Source: an uncultured Lachnospiraceae bacterium (lineage in GTDB: Bacteria > Bacillota > Clostridia > Lachnospirales > Lachnospiraceae). From it: DNA of 64,000 nucleotides. Under the pieces are notes generated by a model. It did no database searches. It was not told where the DNA came from and saw nothing but the letters and a program-made list of their open reading frames with translations. Both the position numbers and the translations under genes were made by a program. The stretch lies in the NCBI GenBank assembly GCA_948441955.1, contig CAOJQZ010000003.1:1-64000 (forward strand), in the 5' to 3' direction. This document shows positions 1 through 8,678 of the stretch, piece by piece. Each line of letters begins with the position of its first letter. The stretch's first letter is position 1.

Positions 1-522
1 TTTTCTAACCTTCTAAAGCAGGACTTTCGGTCAGAGGGAAAAAATAGGATATGGTTTACCGATTTTACCTATATCAGGCTATCGAATGAAAAAATGAGAT
101 ATAATTGCAGCATTTTGGATTTATATGACCGTTCCATAGTTGCAAGTGTGAATGGAGAACTCATCAATACGGAGCTGGCAAAGGAAACCCTGGAGAAGGC
201 GCTAAAGTCAGAGAAGCCCAAGGAGGGGCTGATTCTGCATAGCGACCAAGGGTGCCAGTATACGTCTTGGGAATTTGTATCATACTGTAGAGAGAAAAAG
301 ATCATACAGAGTATGAGTAAAGCAGGACGTCCCTATGACAATGCACCTATGGAAAGATTTTATAACACCCTAAAAAATGAACTTATTTACCCTAATCATT
401 TTTATACAGAATCAGCATTAGATGAAGCATTAAGCCGTTATGCATTTGTATGGTACAAGCATATCCGTCCCCATTCGTATAATTGCGGACGAACTCCATT
501 TGAAGTACGAACTACTAGATGA
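1..522 (+). CDS. IS3-family transposase (OrfB), 5' end outside window
   Basis: This is the catalytic part of an IS3-family (IS150/IS3-like) transposase, which cuts and joins the ends of its own insertion sequence. The frame is open from base 1, so about 173 residues are visible and the N-terminus lies outside the window. The rve/DDE catalytic triad can be read: the first Asp in WFTDFTYI (near base 61), the second Asp in HSDQG (near base 240), and the Glu in MERFYNTLKNE (near base 350). The C-terminus (RPHSYNCGRTPFEV) is typical of the family. A probable right terminal repeat follows the stop codon. Whether the element is intact cannot be judged here. Confidence 0.9.
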   Translation, partial: FSNLLKQDFRSEGKNRIWFTDFTYIRLSNEKMRYNCSILDLYDRSIVASVNGELINTELAKETLEKALKSEKPKEGLILHSDQGCQYTSWEFVSYCREKKIIQSMSKAGRPYDNAPMERFYNTLKNELIYPNHFYTESALDEALSRYAFVWYKHIRPHSYNCGRTPFEVRTTR

Positions 523-537
523 TTTTTCGAACAAAGT

Positions 538-562
538 CTTACAAAAATGCTTGACCACTACA
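538..562. repeat. Probable right terminal inverted repeat of the IS3 element
   Basis: Read on the minus strand, this stretch begins TGTAGTGGTCAAGC, which resembles the TGTA/TGTAC-type ends of IS3-family elements, and it sits about 16-40 bases after the transposase stop codon where the right end is expected. The left end is outside the window, so the repeat cannot be confirmed by its partner. Confidence 0.4.
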
Positions 563-876
563 TAATTGGTTAAGTTATTCTGGATAAAGGCAACTATATT
601 GTTCTTTTGCGTTATCTCACATGAGCAAACCGAGAGGGCAAATGCGGTATGGAAAAGTGTAAAATATGGGAGAAGATAAAAAACTGGAAGAGCCGCCAGA
701 AAAAGGAATAATGGCAGAGTTTAAGCATTTTAACATGATATGAGATAACTATGTCGAAAAAGAGCATAGAAAAAGGGAGGATTGTGTGTTAAGATACTTT
801 ACAGAAATCAACATATAACTCGAAGTTTGTGAAGCTGAATTAAATTTTAATACTGACAAATACAAAGGAGAATGTT
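563..876. other. Intergenic stretch with a possible degraded gene remnant
   Basis: No intact gene is visible between the IS3 end and the DUF262 gene. At 789-812 one frame reads L-R-Y-F-T-E-I-N followed by a stop codon two codons later. The same seven residues RYFTEIN occur inside the downstream DUF262 protein (near base 1881), and the four base differences between the two seven-codon stretches all fall at third codon positions. This suggests a remnant of a related gene, but the match is short. An AAAGGAG ribosome binding site at the end of the stretch serves the next gene. Confidence 0.35.
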
Positions 877-2724
877 ATGGCAAAAAATATTGAACCAAAG
901 CTCAGGAAAATCGGAGAATATCTTAAATTAGAAGATGATACTGTTTTTACAATTCCGGAGTATCAGCGTGCATATTCATGGAGGGTGGATCATTGTGATA
1001 AATTATGGCAGGATATTGTAGATTATATTGCGAGTGAAAGTAAGGATAGATATTTCTTTGGGACAATAATTATTAATTGTCAGGAAAACGATACAAAATT
1101 AGGACTTATAGATGGTCAGCAAAGGACAACTACATTTTTATTGCTGCTGAAAGCATTACTTACCTGTATTAATGCTGAAATTGAGAAAACAGATTTGGAT
1201 GATGAATCCGAGAGTTTGTGTAATGGGCTAAAAGAGCGTAGAAGAATTATAATGGGAATATTGTATAAGGCAGAAACAGAAGAAATTTCTGACAAACCGG
1301 ATAGAGAAAAGGATTACGAGATTTATAAAAAGACTGCCATATTAGAAAATTATTCCATAAATGAAAGATATAAAACGGAACTGAAAACAATACTTCAGAC
1401 CGTTGATTATAAAGAAGCTAAAACCAATGTCATTAAAATACCATATAAGCAGAAAGATAATAAATATACAAATTTCTTTCGCAATTTTAAATATTTTTAT
1501 GAAACGGTTAGTAAATTGTCAGCATCCCAATTAAATAGAATTACGAAAGCAATCACAAATAGTTGTGAAGTTATAGAGATTAAAAGCTGGCAGGTTGAAC
1601 AAGCAATTACAATGTTTAATTCTCTAAATTCCGATGGTCTTCCGCTTTATGACGCTGATATTATCTCAGCAAAGCTGTATGCTGCTGCAGAGCAGATGAA
1701 AAGAGATAAAGAGTTTAATGAATTGTGGGAAGAACTATTAAATCAAATAGATATTTTAAATAAAATGGGTGTTGCAGATATTGATTCTATTTTAATGCAG
1801 CAAATGTATTATGAGAGAGCCGTAAGGAAAGATATTGTGACTGAGTCTGGCTCAGTGAATGTAACCACTCCTGGTTTGAGAAGATATTTTACCGAGATTA
1901 ACAATGAGTTAATAAAACATCCCTTTGAATTATGTAATGGTATGATTAATTTAGCTAAAATATGGAAGAAGGTATCAAATTATCCAATTGCTCAGGTACT
2001 GTTTAAGTTTAATGAAAACACGAAATTATTTTTAGCAAGTTATTTCTACAGGTTTAAGGAGGAAGAAATTTCTGAAGATAAAGTCGAGACAATATTTGAG
2101 AGTATATTGAGATTGTTTGCTGTTATGGAATTGGTTGATACGGGATATTCTAGTAAAAATTTTAAAACATTCCTCTTCAGGGAAGAGGTTAAGTTTGTAG
2201 ATAAAGCTGTCACAGAGGAGGAGATAAAAACAGATTTTGACAACCATATCAGAGAAAATTGGAATGAAGAGTTAATAAAAAATGAGGTCTTAGATTATGA
2301 TAAGAACAGTCTTGTGTATTTAAATGAATACTTATTTGCAAAGGAAAAGGGAAAAAAGTTTAAATTAAGTGATAAACCGGATATTGAACATATAATGCCT
2401 ACTAGTGGAAAGAATAATCAAGAAATTCGCAGAGATGCAGGTATTAATAATGAAGATGAGTTTAAAAGTATTGTAAATAAACTTGGGAATAAAATTTTAT
2501 TAGAAGAAAAGATTAACAGAACACTTGGAAATGAATGGTTTAGAACAAAGGTTTCTACATATTTAAAAGACAAAACAGGATATATTGATAGCGTTTATCC
2601 AATTGCATGTGAGTTAGTTTCCAAATATAAAAATGAGAGTAAAGCATATTGGAAAAAGGAAGACATTCTTAAAGCAACTGAAGAAGCCTGCGAAAGAATT
2701 GTGAAGTTCATTTTTAAAAATTAA
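877..2724 (+). CDS. DUF262/DUF1524 protein, GmrSD-like putative restriction endonuclease
   Basis: A 615-residue protein with the two-domain layout of the GmrSD family. The N-terminal DUF262 (ParB-like NTP-hydrolysing) domain shows IPEYQRAYSW at residues 26-35 and IDGQQRT at 78-84. The C-terminal DUF1524 domain is an HNH-type nuclease fold with DIEHIMP at 502-508 and the later NKLGNKILLEEKINRTLGN segment. Characterised members (GmrSD, and BrxU of related type) are modification-dependent type IV restriction enzymes, so a role in cutting modified phage DNA is inferred. The gene is clearly richer in A+T than its neighbours and lies beside an IS element, which suggests recent acquisition. The start is the ATG after AAAGGAG. 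No partner gene is adjacent. Confidence 0.85.
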   Translation: MAKNIEPKLRKIGEYLKLEDDTVFTIPEYQRAYSWRVDHCDKLWQDIVDYIASESKDRYFFGTIIINCQENDTKLGLIDGQQRTTTFLLLLKALLTCINAEIEKTDLDDESESLCNGLKERRRIIMGILYKAETEEISDKPDREKDYEIYKKTAILENYSINERYKTELKTILQTVDYKEAKTNVIKIPYKQKDNKYTNFFRNFKYFYETVSKLSASQLNRITKAITNSCEVIEIKSWQVEQAITMFNSLNSDGLPLYDADIISAKLYAAAEQMKRDKEFNELWEELLNQIDILNKMGVADIDSILMQQMYYERAVRKDIVTESGSVNVTTPGLRRYFTEINNELIKHPFELCNGMINLAKIWKKVSNYPIAQVLFKFNENTKLFLASYFYRFKEEEISEDKVETIFESILRLFAVMELVDTGYSSKNFKTFLFREEVKFVDKAVTEEEIKTDFDNHIRENWNEELIKNEVLDYDKNSLVYLNEYLFAKEKGKKFKLSDKPDIEHIMPTSGKNNQEIRRDAGINNEDEFKSIVNKLGNKILLEEKINRTLGNEWFRTKVSTYLKDKTGYIDSVYPIACELVSKYKNESKAYWKKEDILKATEEACERIVKFIFKN

Positions 2725-2813
2725 ACTGAGTAAATCGATCGCTATACTATGGATCAGGCGATTGCTAAGGAGCCAGCACCGTATGGCGGAAAAGAGAGGT
2801 GGAATTGAAGAAA

Positions 2814-3347
2814 ATGGGACGTATTAAATTAATTATTCCAACAGAAGAATATGCAGAACAAGTAATGGCTTATAGAGAAATGTTTTTGAAGAATGGCGAC
2901 AGTTTCGACGGATGCGCGGGACTGGAGGATGTGGGAAGCTATGAAGAGTGGTTTGATTTTGAGAACAGGCTGTCTGCAAAATTTGGTGATGCTTATGTCC
3001 CCTCTACAGTTTGCCTTGCGGTCAGAAAAGAAGATCATAAGCTGGTGGGAATGATTGATTACAGACATAAATTGTCTGATTTTTTACTGCGCTTTGGAGG
3101 AAATATTGGATATAGTGTACTGCCTTCAGAACGAGGAAAGGGCTATGCAAAAGAGATGCTGGGGCTGATGATAGAGAAGTGCAGAGAATTTGGCGCAGAT
3201 AAAGTTCTGGTGACCTGTGAAAAAGCGAATGTGGCTTCTGCCAAAACGATTATTGAGAATGGAGGGGCGCTGGAAAATGAAGTGCCGGATGAAGCAGGAC
3301 TGAGTAAATGCGGTATTATTCAAAGATATTGGATTGATGTACGATAG
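2814..3347 (+). CDS. GNAT-family N-acetyltransferase
   Basis: About 177 residues with a GNAT (Gcn5-related) fold. The acetyl-CoA binding segment is visible as VLPSERGKGYAKEML near residues 105-120, followed by the C-terminal part of the fold (VTCEKANVASAKTIIENGGA). Proteins of this type acetylate small molecules or protein N-termini; the substrate cannot be told. The start is uncertain: ATG at 2814 begins MGRIKLI, while a GTG at 2799 would add five residues. A GAGGTGG sequence lies between the two. A terminator follows, so it is probably a single-gene unit. Confidence 0.85.
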   Translation: MGRIKLIIPTEEYAEQVMAYREMFLKNGDSFDGCAGLEDVGSYEEWFDFENRLSAKFGDAYVPSTVCLAVRKEDHKLVGMIDYRHKLSDFLLRFGGNIGYSVLPSERGKGYAKEMLGLMIEKCREFGADKVLVTCEKANVASAKTIIENGGALENEVPDEAGLSKCGIIQRYWIDVR

Positions 3348-3356
3348 AAGGACATG

Positions 3357-3393
3357 GAGGAACCGGAGGGAAAAACTGCCGGTTCCTTTTTAT
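3357..3393 (+). terminator. Rho-independent terminator after the GNAT gene
   Basis: An 8-bp perfect stem (GGAACCGG at 3359-3366 with CCGGTTCC at 3379-3386) and a 12-base loop, followed by a T-rich run. Confidence 0.8.
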
Positions 3394-3425
3394 TTAAAAG
3401 TAATGAAAATAAATGACAATAATGA

Positions 3426-3453
3426 TTGACAAAAAGTTTAATGGTAGTATAAT
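3426..3453 (+). promoter_or_regulatory. Sigma-A type promoter for the XRE-potABCD unit
   Basis: TTGACA (3426-3431), a 16-base spacer and TATAAT (3448-3453). A ten-base sequence AAAAAGTTTA occurs at 3431-3440, in the spacer, and again at 3466-3475; each is followed by TAGTATAA. The direct repeat straddles the likely start of transcription and is a candidate binding site for the regulator encoded just downstream. Confidence 0.75.
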
Positions 3454-3533
3454 ATATTCAGCGCAAAAAAGTTTAGTATAAAATTATTTTTAGTTTATAA
3501 ATATTGCGAGTTGACGAGAAGGGACAGACTTTT

Positions 3534-4091
3534 ATGGAACAGGAATATGTGAATGAGCACATAGGCAGAAAAATTAAGGATCTGAGGAACAGAAATGGAC
3601 TTACACAGCAGGAGCTGGCTGACAGGACAGAGCTGACGAAGGGCTTTATCTCCCAGCTGGAGAGGGGGCAGGTATCCCCGTCTATTGTGACCCTTCTTGA
3701 TCTGATTGAATGTCTGGGAACCACTGCTTCAGACTTTTTCAAAGAAACAGAAGAAGAGCATGTCGTATTTTCAGAGGAAGGTTTTTTTGAAAAGGTGGAT
3801 GATGCAGGAAACAGCATTCAGTGGATTGTTCCGACGGCGCAGAAGTATCAAATGGAACCACTAATGGTGAGAGTAGAGCCCTATGAATCTTTAGAGGAGG
3901 ATAAGCCTCATGACGGAGAGGAATTTGGATACCTGATATCGGGACGGCTTAAGCTTCATCTTGGGGATAAAGTTTATCAGGTGAAGGCAGGCGAGAGCTT
4001 TTACTATGCTGCAAAATGCAGGCATCGTATTGAGAATTCAGGCGGCAGACCGGCGAAGTTTATCTGGGTCAGCACGCCGCCTACATTTTAG
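3534..4091 (+). CDS. XRE-family regulator with C-terminal cupin domain
   Basis: About 185 residues. The N-terminal helix-turn-helix (IGRKIKDLRNRNGLTQQELA followed by KGFISQLERGQVSPSIVTLLDL) spans roughly residues 9-65. The C-terminal part is a small cupin barrel (GEEFGYLISGRLKLHLGD, then AGESFYYAAKCRHRIEN), expected to sense a ligand. This layout is that of PuuR-like and related regulators, which often control polyamine or amino acid genes. It sits 24 bases before potA, so control of the polyamine transporter, and of itself through the repeats in its promoter, is the natural inference. ATG at 3534 is preferred over a TTG at 3504 because GAGAAGGGA stands about ten bases before it. Confidence 0.88.
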   Translation: MEQEYVNEHIGRKIKDLRNRNGLTQQELADRTELTKGFISQLERGQVSPSIVTLLDLIECLGTTASDFFKETEEEHVVFSEEGFFEKVDDAGNSIQWIVPTAQKYQMEPLMVRVEPYESLEEDKPHDGEEFGYLISGRLKLHLGDKVYQVKAGESFYYAAKCRHRIENSGGRPAKFIWVSTPPTF

Positions 4092-4115
4092 TAAGAGATA
4101 AAACAGGGGGAAAAG

Positions 4116-5555
4116 ATGGAACACACGACAAACATTATTGAATTAAAACATATTACAAAAACTTATGAGGATGGATTCAGCGCAGTATCAGATTTTAACC
4201 TGAAAGTGAAAAAGGGGGAATTCATCACATTTTTAGGGCCCTCTGGATGTGGGAAGACAACAACCCTTAGAATGATTGCCGGCTTTGACCTTCCGACAGA
4301 GGGAGAGATTTTATTAAACGGGGAGCCCATCACAGAGCTTCCGCCGAACAAGAGGCCGATTAATACTGTATTTCAAAGATATGCATTATTTCCGCATATG
4401 AATATATATGAAAATATTGCTTTTGGATTAAGACAGAAAAAGACGCCGGAGGACATGATTGTAAAAAAGGTCAGGAAGGTTTTGGAGCTGGTGGATCTGG
4501 AAGGATTTGAAAAGAGGAGCATTGATACGCTTTCCGGGGGACAGCAGCAGAGAGTGGCCATTGCAAGGGCGGTAGTGAATGAGCCGCAGATACTTCTTCT
4601 TGATGAGCCTTTGGGAGCGTTGGATCTTAAAATGAGAAAAGAAATGCAGTTTGAGCTGAAGGAGATGCATAGAGAGCTTGGTATAACATTTATCTATGTT
4701 ACCCATGATCAGGAAGAAGCGCTTACCATGTCAGATAAAATTGTTGTTATGGCAGAGGGGAAGATGCAGCAGATTGGCACGCCGGAGGATATATACAATG
4801 AGCCTGCAAATGCTTTTGTGGCTGATTTTATCGGAGACAGTAATATTTTTAACGGGATTATGACAGGAAAGTTTAAGGCTCGTTTCTGCGGCGGGGAATT
4901 TATATGTGTGGATGATGTGGAGGAAGGAACGCATATTACGGCGGTAGTACGCCCGGAAGACGTTATCTTGACCTCACCGGAAAAAGGCAGGATCAAGGGA
5001 ATTGTAACCTCTGTGATCTTTAAAGGAATGCATTATGAGATTACCGTGGAATCCGGGAAAAATGAGATTGTTGCCCAGTCCGTAAATTCCGCGGCTACAG
5101 GGGAGCATGTGGGAGTCCAGGTAGAGCCGGACAATATCCATATTATGATCGCGGAGGATCATACGAATATATTTGCAGCGGAAATTAATAAAAACGGTGA
5201 GCTTGCATATAACGGAACGGTTCTCCCGGTTCCTCTAACCAGTATTATAAAGGGGAGCAGGCAGGAAGAGGACGGCACGCTTCTTGATGCGTCTGGTTCA
5301 GAGCTTGATTTAAACAAAATAAGAATTAAGATTTCCATTAAGCCTCAGGATATTGAGCTGACAGATGAGCAGGAAGAAGGGCTTGTACAAGGGTGTATCA
5401 GTAATCTGATCTATAAAGGTGACCATTATAGTTATGTTATTCATACGGATTTGGAGCAGGATTTTGTGGTGGATGATGAGTATCTTTGGAATATGGACGA
5501 TCAGGTGGGACTTTTAATGCCGGTAGAAAAGATGGTTTTTACTGTTAAGAAATAG
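4116..5555 (+). CDS. potA: Spermidine/putrescine ABC transporter ATP-binding protein PotA
   Basis: The ATPase that powers polyamine uptake with PotB, PotC and PotD. Walker A GPSGCGKTT is at residues 41-49, the LSGGQ signature at 139-143 and Walker B LLLDEP at 160-165. At 479 residues it is about 100 longer than most PotA proteins. The extra length looks like a second TOBE-type segment: VVRPEDVILTSPEKGRIKGI near 273-292 and ISIKPQDIELTDEQEEGLVQGC near 405-426 follow the same plan, and each is followed by a similar (I)FKGMHY/IYKGDHY strand. TOBE domains sit on the regulatory face of these ATPases. It is the second gene of the XRE-potABCD unit. Confidence 0.93.
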   Translation: MEHTTNIIELKHITKTYEDGFSAVSDFNLKVKKGEFITFLGPSGCGKTTTLRMIAGFDLPTEGEILLNGEPITELPPNKRPINTVFQRYALFPHMNIYENIAFGLRQKKTPEDMIVKKVRKVLELVDLEGFEKRSIDTLSGGQQQRVAIARAVVNEPQILLLDEPLGALDLKMRKEMQFELKEMHRELGITFIYVTHDQEEALTMSDKIVVMAEGKMQQIGTPEDIYNEPANAFVADFIGDSNIFNGIMTGKFKARFCGGEFICVDDVEEGTHITAVVRPEDVILTSPEKGRIKGIVTSVIFKGMHYEITVESGKNEIVAQSVNSAATGEHVGVQVEPDNIHIMIAEDHTNIFAAEINKNGELAYNGTVLPVPLTSIIKGSRQEEDGTLLDASGSELDLNKIRIKISIKPQDIELTDEQEEGLVQGCISNLIYKGDHYSYVIHTDLEQDFVVDDEYLWNMDDQVGLLMPVEKMVFTVKK

Positions 5556-5566
5556 GAGGGATATGC

Positions 5567-6361
5567 ATGCATAAATATTTGCTGTCCAGGAAGAGTCTGG
5601 GAATTCCATATGTACTTTTTCTGCTGCTTTTTGTTTTAGCTCCGCTTTTGGTTCTGCTTTACTATGCATTTACAAATGGACAGGGGGAATGGACTGCACT
5701 GAATCTGACGGGCTTTTTTTCAGACCCCAATACATTAGGAACGCTTTGCTACAGCTTTGCTGTTGCGGCGGTTACGACTTTGGTCTGTCTGCTCCTTGCA
5801 TATCCGGTGGCTTATATTCTTGCAACCAGCAGACTTCGGGCGAAGTCTGTGATCGTCATGCTGTTTATTATGCCGATGTGGATTAATTTTTCTCTAAGAA
5901 TTACAGCGTTAAAGGAGATTCTTACATGGGCTGAGGGAAGCCTTGCCTATTATCCGTTTCTTAATACAGTGCTTGGCATGAGCTATGACTTCCTGCCATT
6001 TATGATACTGCCTATTTATACTACGATTTCAAAGCTTGACGGAGCGCTTCTGGAGGCGGCGAGAGATTTGGGAGCAGGGGAATTTCAGGCATTTTTAAAG
6101 GTGACGCTGCCGCTGTCGTTTCCGGGTATATTAAGCGGAATATCTATGGTGTTTTTGCCGGCGATGACAAATTATGTTGTACTGGATATGCTGTATAACA
6201 GTACGTATATTATGGGCAGTCTGATTGGAAGTTATTTTGCGGCATATAATTGGAACGGAGGTTCTATGATTGCATTGATTCTTCTGGGAATTGTCTGTCT
6301 GTTTACATTTATGACAAGAGGTATGGAAGAGGAAAACATGAGAGGAGGGGCTTTGCTGTGA
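5567..6361 (+). CDS. potB: Spermidine/putrescine ABC transporter permease PotB
   Basis: A 264-residue inner-membrane permease with about six hydrophobic segments. The coupling-helix (EAA) motif is visible as EAARDLGAGEFQAFLKVTLP around residues 165-184, where the ATPase PotA docks. It pairs with PotC to form the polyamine channel. The gene begins 11 bases after potA and its TGA stop shares a base with the ATG of potC, which indicates translational coupling. Confidence 0.93.
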   Translation: MHKYLLSRKSLGIPYVLFLLLFVLAPLLVLLYYAFTNGQGEWTALNLTGFFSDPNTLGTLCYSFAVAAVTTLVCLLLAYPVAYILATSRLRAKSVIVMLFIMPMWINFSLRITALKEILTWAEGSLAYYPFLNTVLGMSYDFLPFMILPIYTTISKLDGALLEAARDLGAGEFQAFLKVTLPLSFPGILSGISMVFLPAMTNYVVLDMLYNSTYIMGSLIGSYFAAYNWNGGSMIALILLGIVCLFTFMTRGMEEENMRGGALL

Positions 6362-7161
6362 TGAAGAAAGTGTGGAAAAGTATAATCATTGTTTTTGTCC
6401 TGTGTTTTTTATATCTGCCGATCCTTGTTCTGGCTGTATACAGTTTTACGGACGCTGCGAATATTGGAGCGGTTCGGGGCTTTTCTGTGCATAATTATGT
6501 GACCCTTTTCACAACGCCGGAGTTAGTAAAGATGATTTTCGGAACCGTGCTGCTTGCACTTGCATCGGCGCTTCTGGCAACCCTTCTTGGGACACTTGGT
6601 TCTATTGGGGCTTTTTACTCAAAAAAGGGGATGGCATCCGTTATTCATACATTGAATCAGGTGCCGGTTGTGAATGCGGATGTTGTAACAGGATTTTCTA
6701 TCTGTATTCTTCTGGTAGTTGTCTTTGGAATTAATAAAGACACCTTTATTCCGCTGGTAGCAGGGCATGTGACCTTATGTGCTCCCTTTGTGTTTCTTTC
6801 GGTAGCTCCAAAGCTTAATCAGATGGATTCAAGCATTTATGAGGCAGCTCTGGATCTTGGGGCCACACCCTTTACAGCGCTTATAAAAATTGTGATTCCG
6901 CAGATATTTCCAGGGATTGTCTCTGGCTTTGCGCTGGCAGTTACCCTTTCTCTGGACGATTATTTCGTGGCTACCTATACAAAGCCGGCAACTTTTGATA
7001 CGATCAGTACTTATGTGGTAAATGCAACAAAGGGGGCCCAGACAACGATAAAAACTGCTCTGTGGGCATTATCTACAGTCATCTTTTTTCTGGTAGTTTT
7101 GTTTACTATATTTATGAATGTACGGGCCGTAAAGCAGGTTCAGGAAAGGAATGGCATATGA
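6361..7161 (+). CDS. potC: Spermidine/putrescine ABC transporter permease PotC
   Basis: A 266-residue permease, the second half of the polyamine channel. It has about six membrane segments and the EAA motif EAALDLGATPFTALIKIVIP. The start is taken as the ATG that overlaps the potB stop by one base; the reading frame is open further upstream but only inside potB. Its own stop overlaps the start of potD by an ATGA junction. Confidence 0.93.
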   Translation: MKKVWKSIIIVFVLCFLYLPILVLAVYSFTDAANIGAVRGFSVHNYVTLFTTPELVKMIFGTVLLALASALLATLLGTLGSIGAFYSKKGMASVIHTLNQVPVVNADVVTGFSICILLVVVFGINKDTFIPLVAGHVTLCAPFVFLSVAPKLNQMDSSIYEAALDLGATPFTALIKIVIPQIFPGIVSGFALAVTLSLDDYFVATYTKPATFDTISTYVVNATKGAQTTIKTALWALSTVIFFLVVLFTIFMNVRAVKQVQERNGI

Positions 7162-8678
7162 CGATAAAAAGGAAAAGGACAGTCATCTTTTGTTTTATAA
7201 GCTGTGCGGCGCTGTTCCTGTCTGTAGTTTGTCCAGTGACAGCCGGCGCTGCAGAAGAAAAAGAGGTAACCTTACGGATATGCAACTGGGAAGAATATAT
7301 TGATCTTGGAGACTGGTCTGAGGAGGATACGATAGATTTAGAGAGCGGGGATATTATTGGAGAAAATTCTATGGTGGAGGACTTTACGGACTGGTATTAC
7401 GAGAACTATGGAGTCAGAGTAAAGGTAGAATATTCTACCTTTGGCACCAATGAAGACCTTTATAACATGCTCTCTCTGGGAGATACTTATGATTTGGTGT
7501 GCCCCTCAGAATATATGATTATGAAATTAATGACAGAAAATCAGCTTGTACCGTTGTCGAAACATTTTTTTGATACTTCTGACAGGAATAATTATTATAT
7601 AAATGGTGTGTCGCCCTATATTCGTTCGATTTTTGAAAATAACAAAATAGAAGGAAAACCCTGGAGTGATTACGCGGCAGGATATATGTGGGGAATTACA
7701 GGAATTGTGTATAATCCTGAGATTGTAAAGGAGGAGGATGCTTCAAGCTGGAAGATATTAAATAATCCTGCATACTACAGACAGATTACGATTAAAGATA
7801 ATGTAAGGGATTCCTATTTTGCGGCAGTAGGCGCTATCAAGTCAGAACTTCTGACTTCCGAAGAATTTTTACAGGATCCGGATTACCTTGAAAACTTGGA
7901 AAGAGAGATGAATGATACTTCCGAAGGTACGCTGGCTATGGTCCAGGAATATCTTCAGGATGTCAAAAATAATGCCTATTCCTTTGAAACAGATTCCGGA
8001 AAAGCAGATATGGTTACAGGAAAGGTGGCGGCAAACTATCAGTGGTCCGGAGATGCGGTGTATACGATGGATGAAGCAGATGAGGAGGATTTCCCTTTGG
8101 CATTTGCCGTGCCGGAGGAATCTACAAACATTTATTTTGACGGCTGGGTAATGCTCAGAGATGGAATTGAAGAAGACGCTGCAAAGCAGCATGCAGCGGA
8201 GGCATTTATTAATTTTAATTCCAGAGCAGATAATGTAATTCGTAATATGAATTATATCGGATATACATCTGTGATTTCCGGCGGCAATGACAAACGTGTT
8301 TTTGAATATGCAGACTGGTGCTATGGTGCGCAAGAAGACGAGAAGAATGTATCGGAATATGATCTGGGATATTTTTTTGCCGGAGAGGAAGGCAGCGAAT
8401 ATATCATTACTGCGCCTTCCGATCAGGTATATCGGCAGCTGTTTTCCCAGTACCCTTCTCAGGAGGCGATGTCAAGGGCATCCCTGATGGTATGCTTTGA
8501 CGATGAACAGACACAGGCGATTAATCAGATGTGGATTAATGTAAGATGCTGTAATATTCATGATATACCGGCATGGAGCTGGGCGGCTGCCGGAATTGTA
8601 GCCGGAGTTTTAATTACGGCAGGAGGGAAGAAGGCAATTGGAAAAAGAGGATATTTTTCTTGGGAAAGCAAAGTTTGA
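7158..8678 (+). CDS. potD: Polyamine-binding protein PotD with C-terminal membrane anchor
   Basis: The extracytoplasmic binding protein of the polyamine transporter, 506 residues against about 350 in Escherichia coli. It has an N-terminal signal sequence (KRKR, then a hydrophobic stretch to about residue 30 ending near AGAAEE) but no lipobox cysteine. The family's LRICNWEEYI segment is at residues 39-48. Near the C-terminus an AWSWAAAGIVAGVLITAG segment followed by KKAIGKR looks like a membrane anchor, so the protein is probably tethered at its tail rather than by a lipid. It overlaps potC by four bases and runs about 40 bases into the next gene. Confidence 0.9.
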   Translation: MTIKRKRTVIFCFISCAALFLSVVCPVTAGAAEEKEVTLRICNWEEYIDLGDWSEEDTIDLESGDIIGENSMVEDFTDWYYENYGVRVKVEYSTFGTNEDLYNMLSLGDTYDLVCPSEYMIMKLMTENQLVPLSKHFFDTSDRNNYYINGVSPYIRSIFENNKIEGKPWSDYAAGYMWGITGIVYNPEIVKEEDASSWKILNNPAYYRQITIKDNVRDSYFAAVGAIKSELLTSEEFLQDPDYLENLEREMNDTSEGTLAMVQEYLQDVKNNAYSFETDSGKADMVTGKVAANYQWSGDAVYTMDEADEEDFPLAFAVPEESTNIYFDGWVMLRDGIEEDAAKQHAAEAFINFNSRADNVIRNMNYIGYTSVISGGNDKRVFEYADWCYGAQEDEKNVSEYDLGYFFAGEEGSEYIITAPSDQVYRQLFSQYPSQEAMSRASLMVCFDDEQTQAINQMWINVRCCNIHDIPAWSWAAAGIVAGVLITAGGKKAIGKRGYFSWESKV

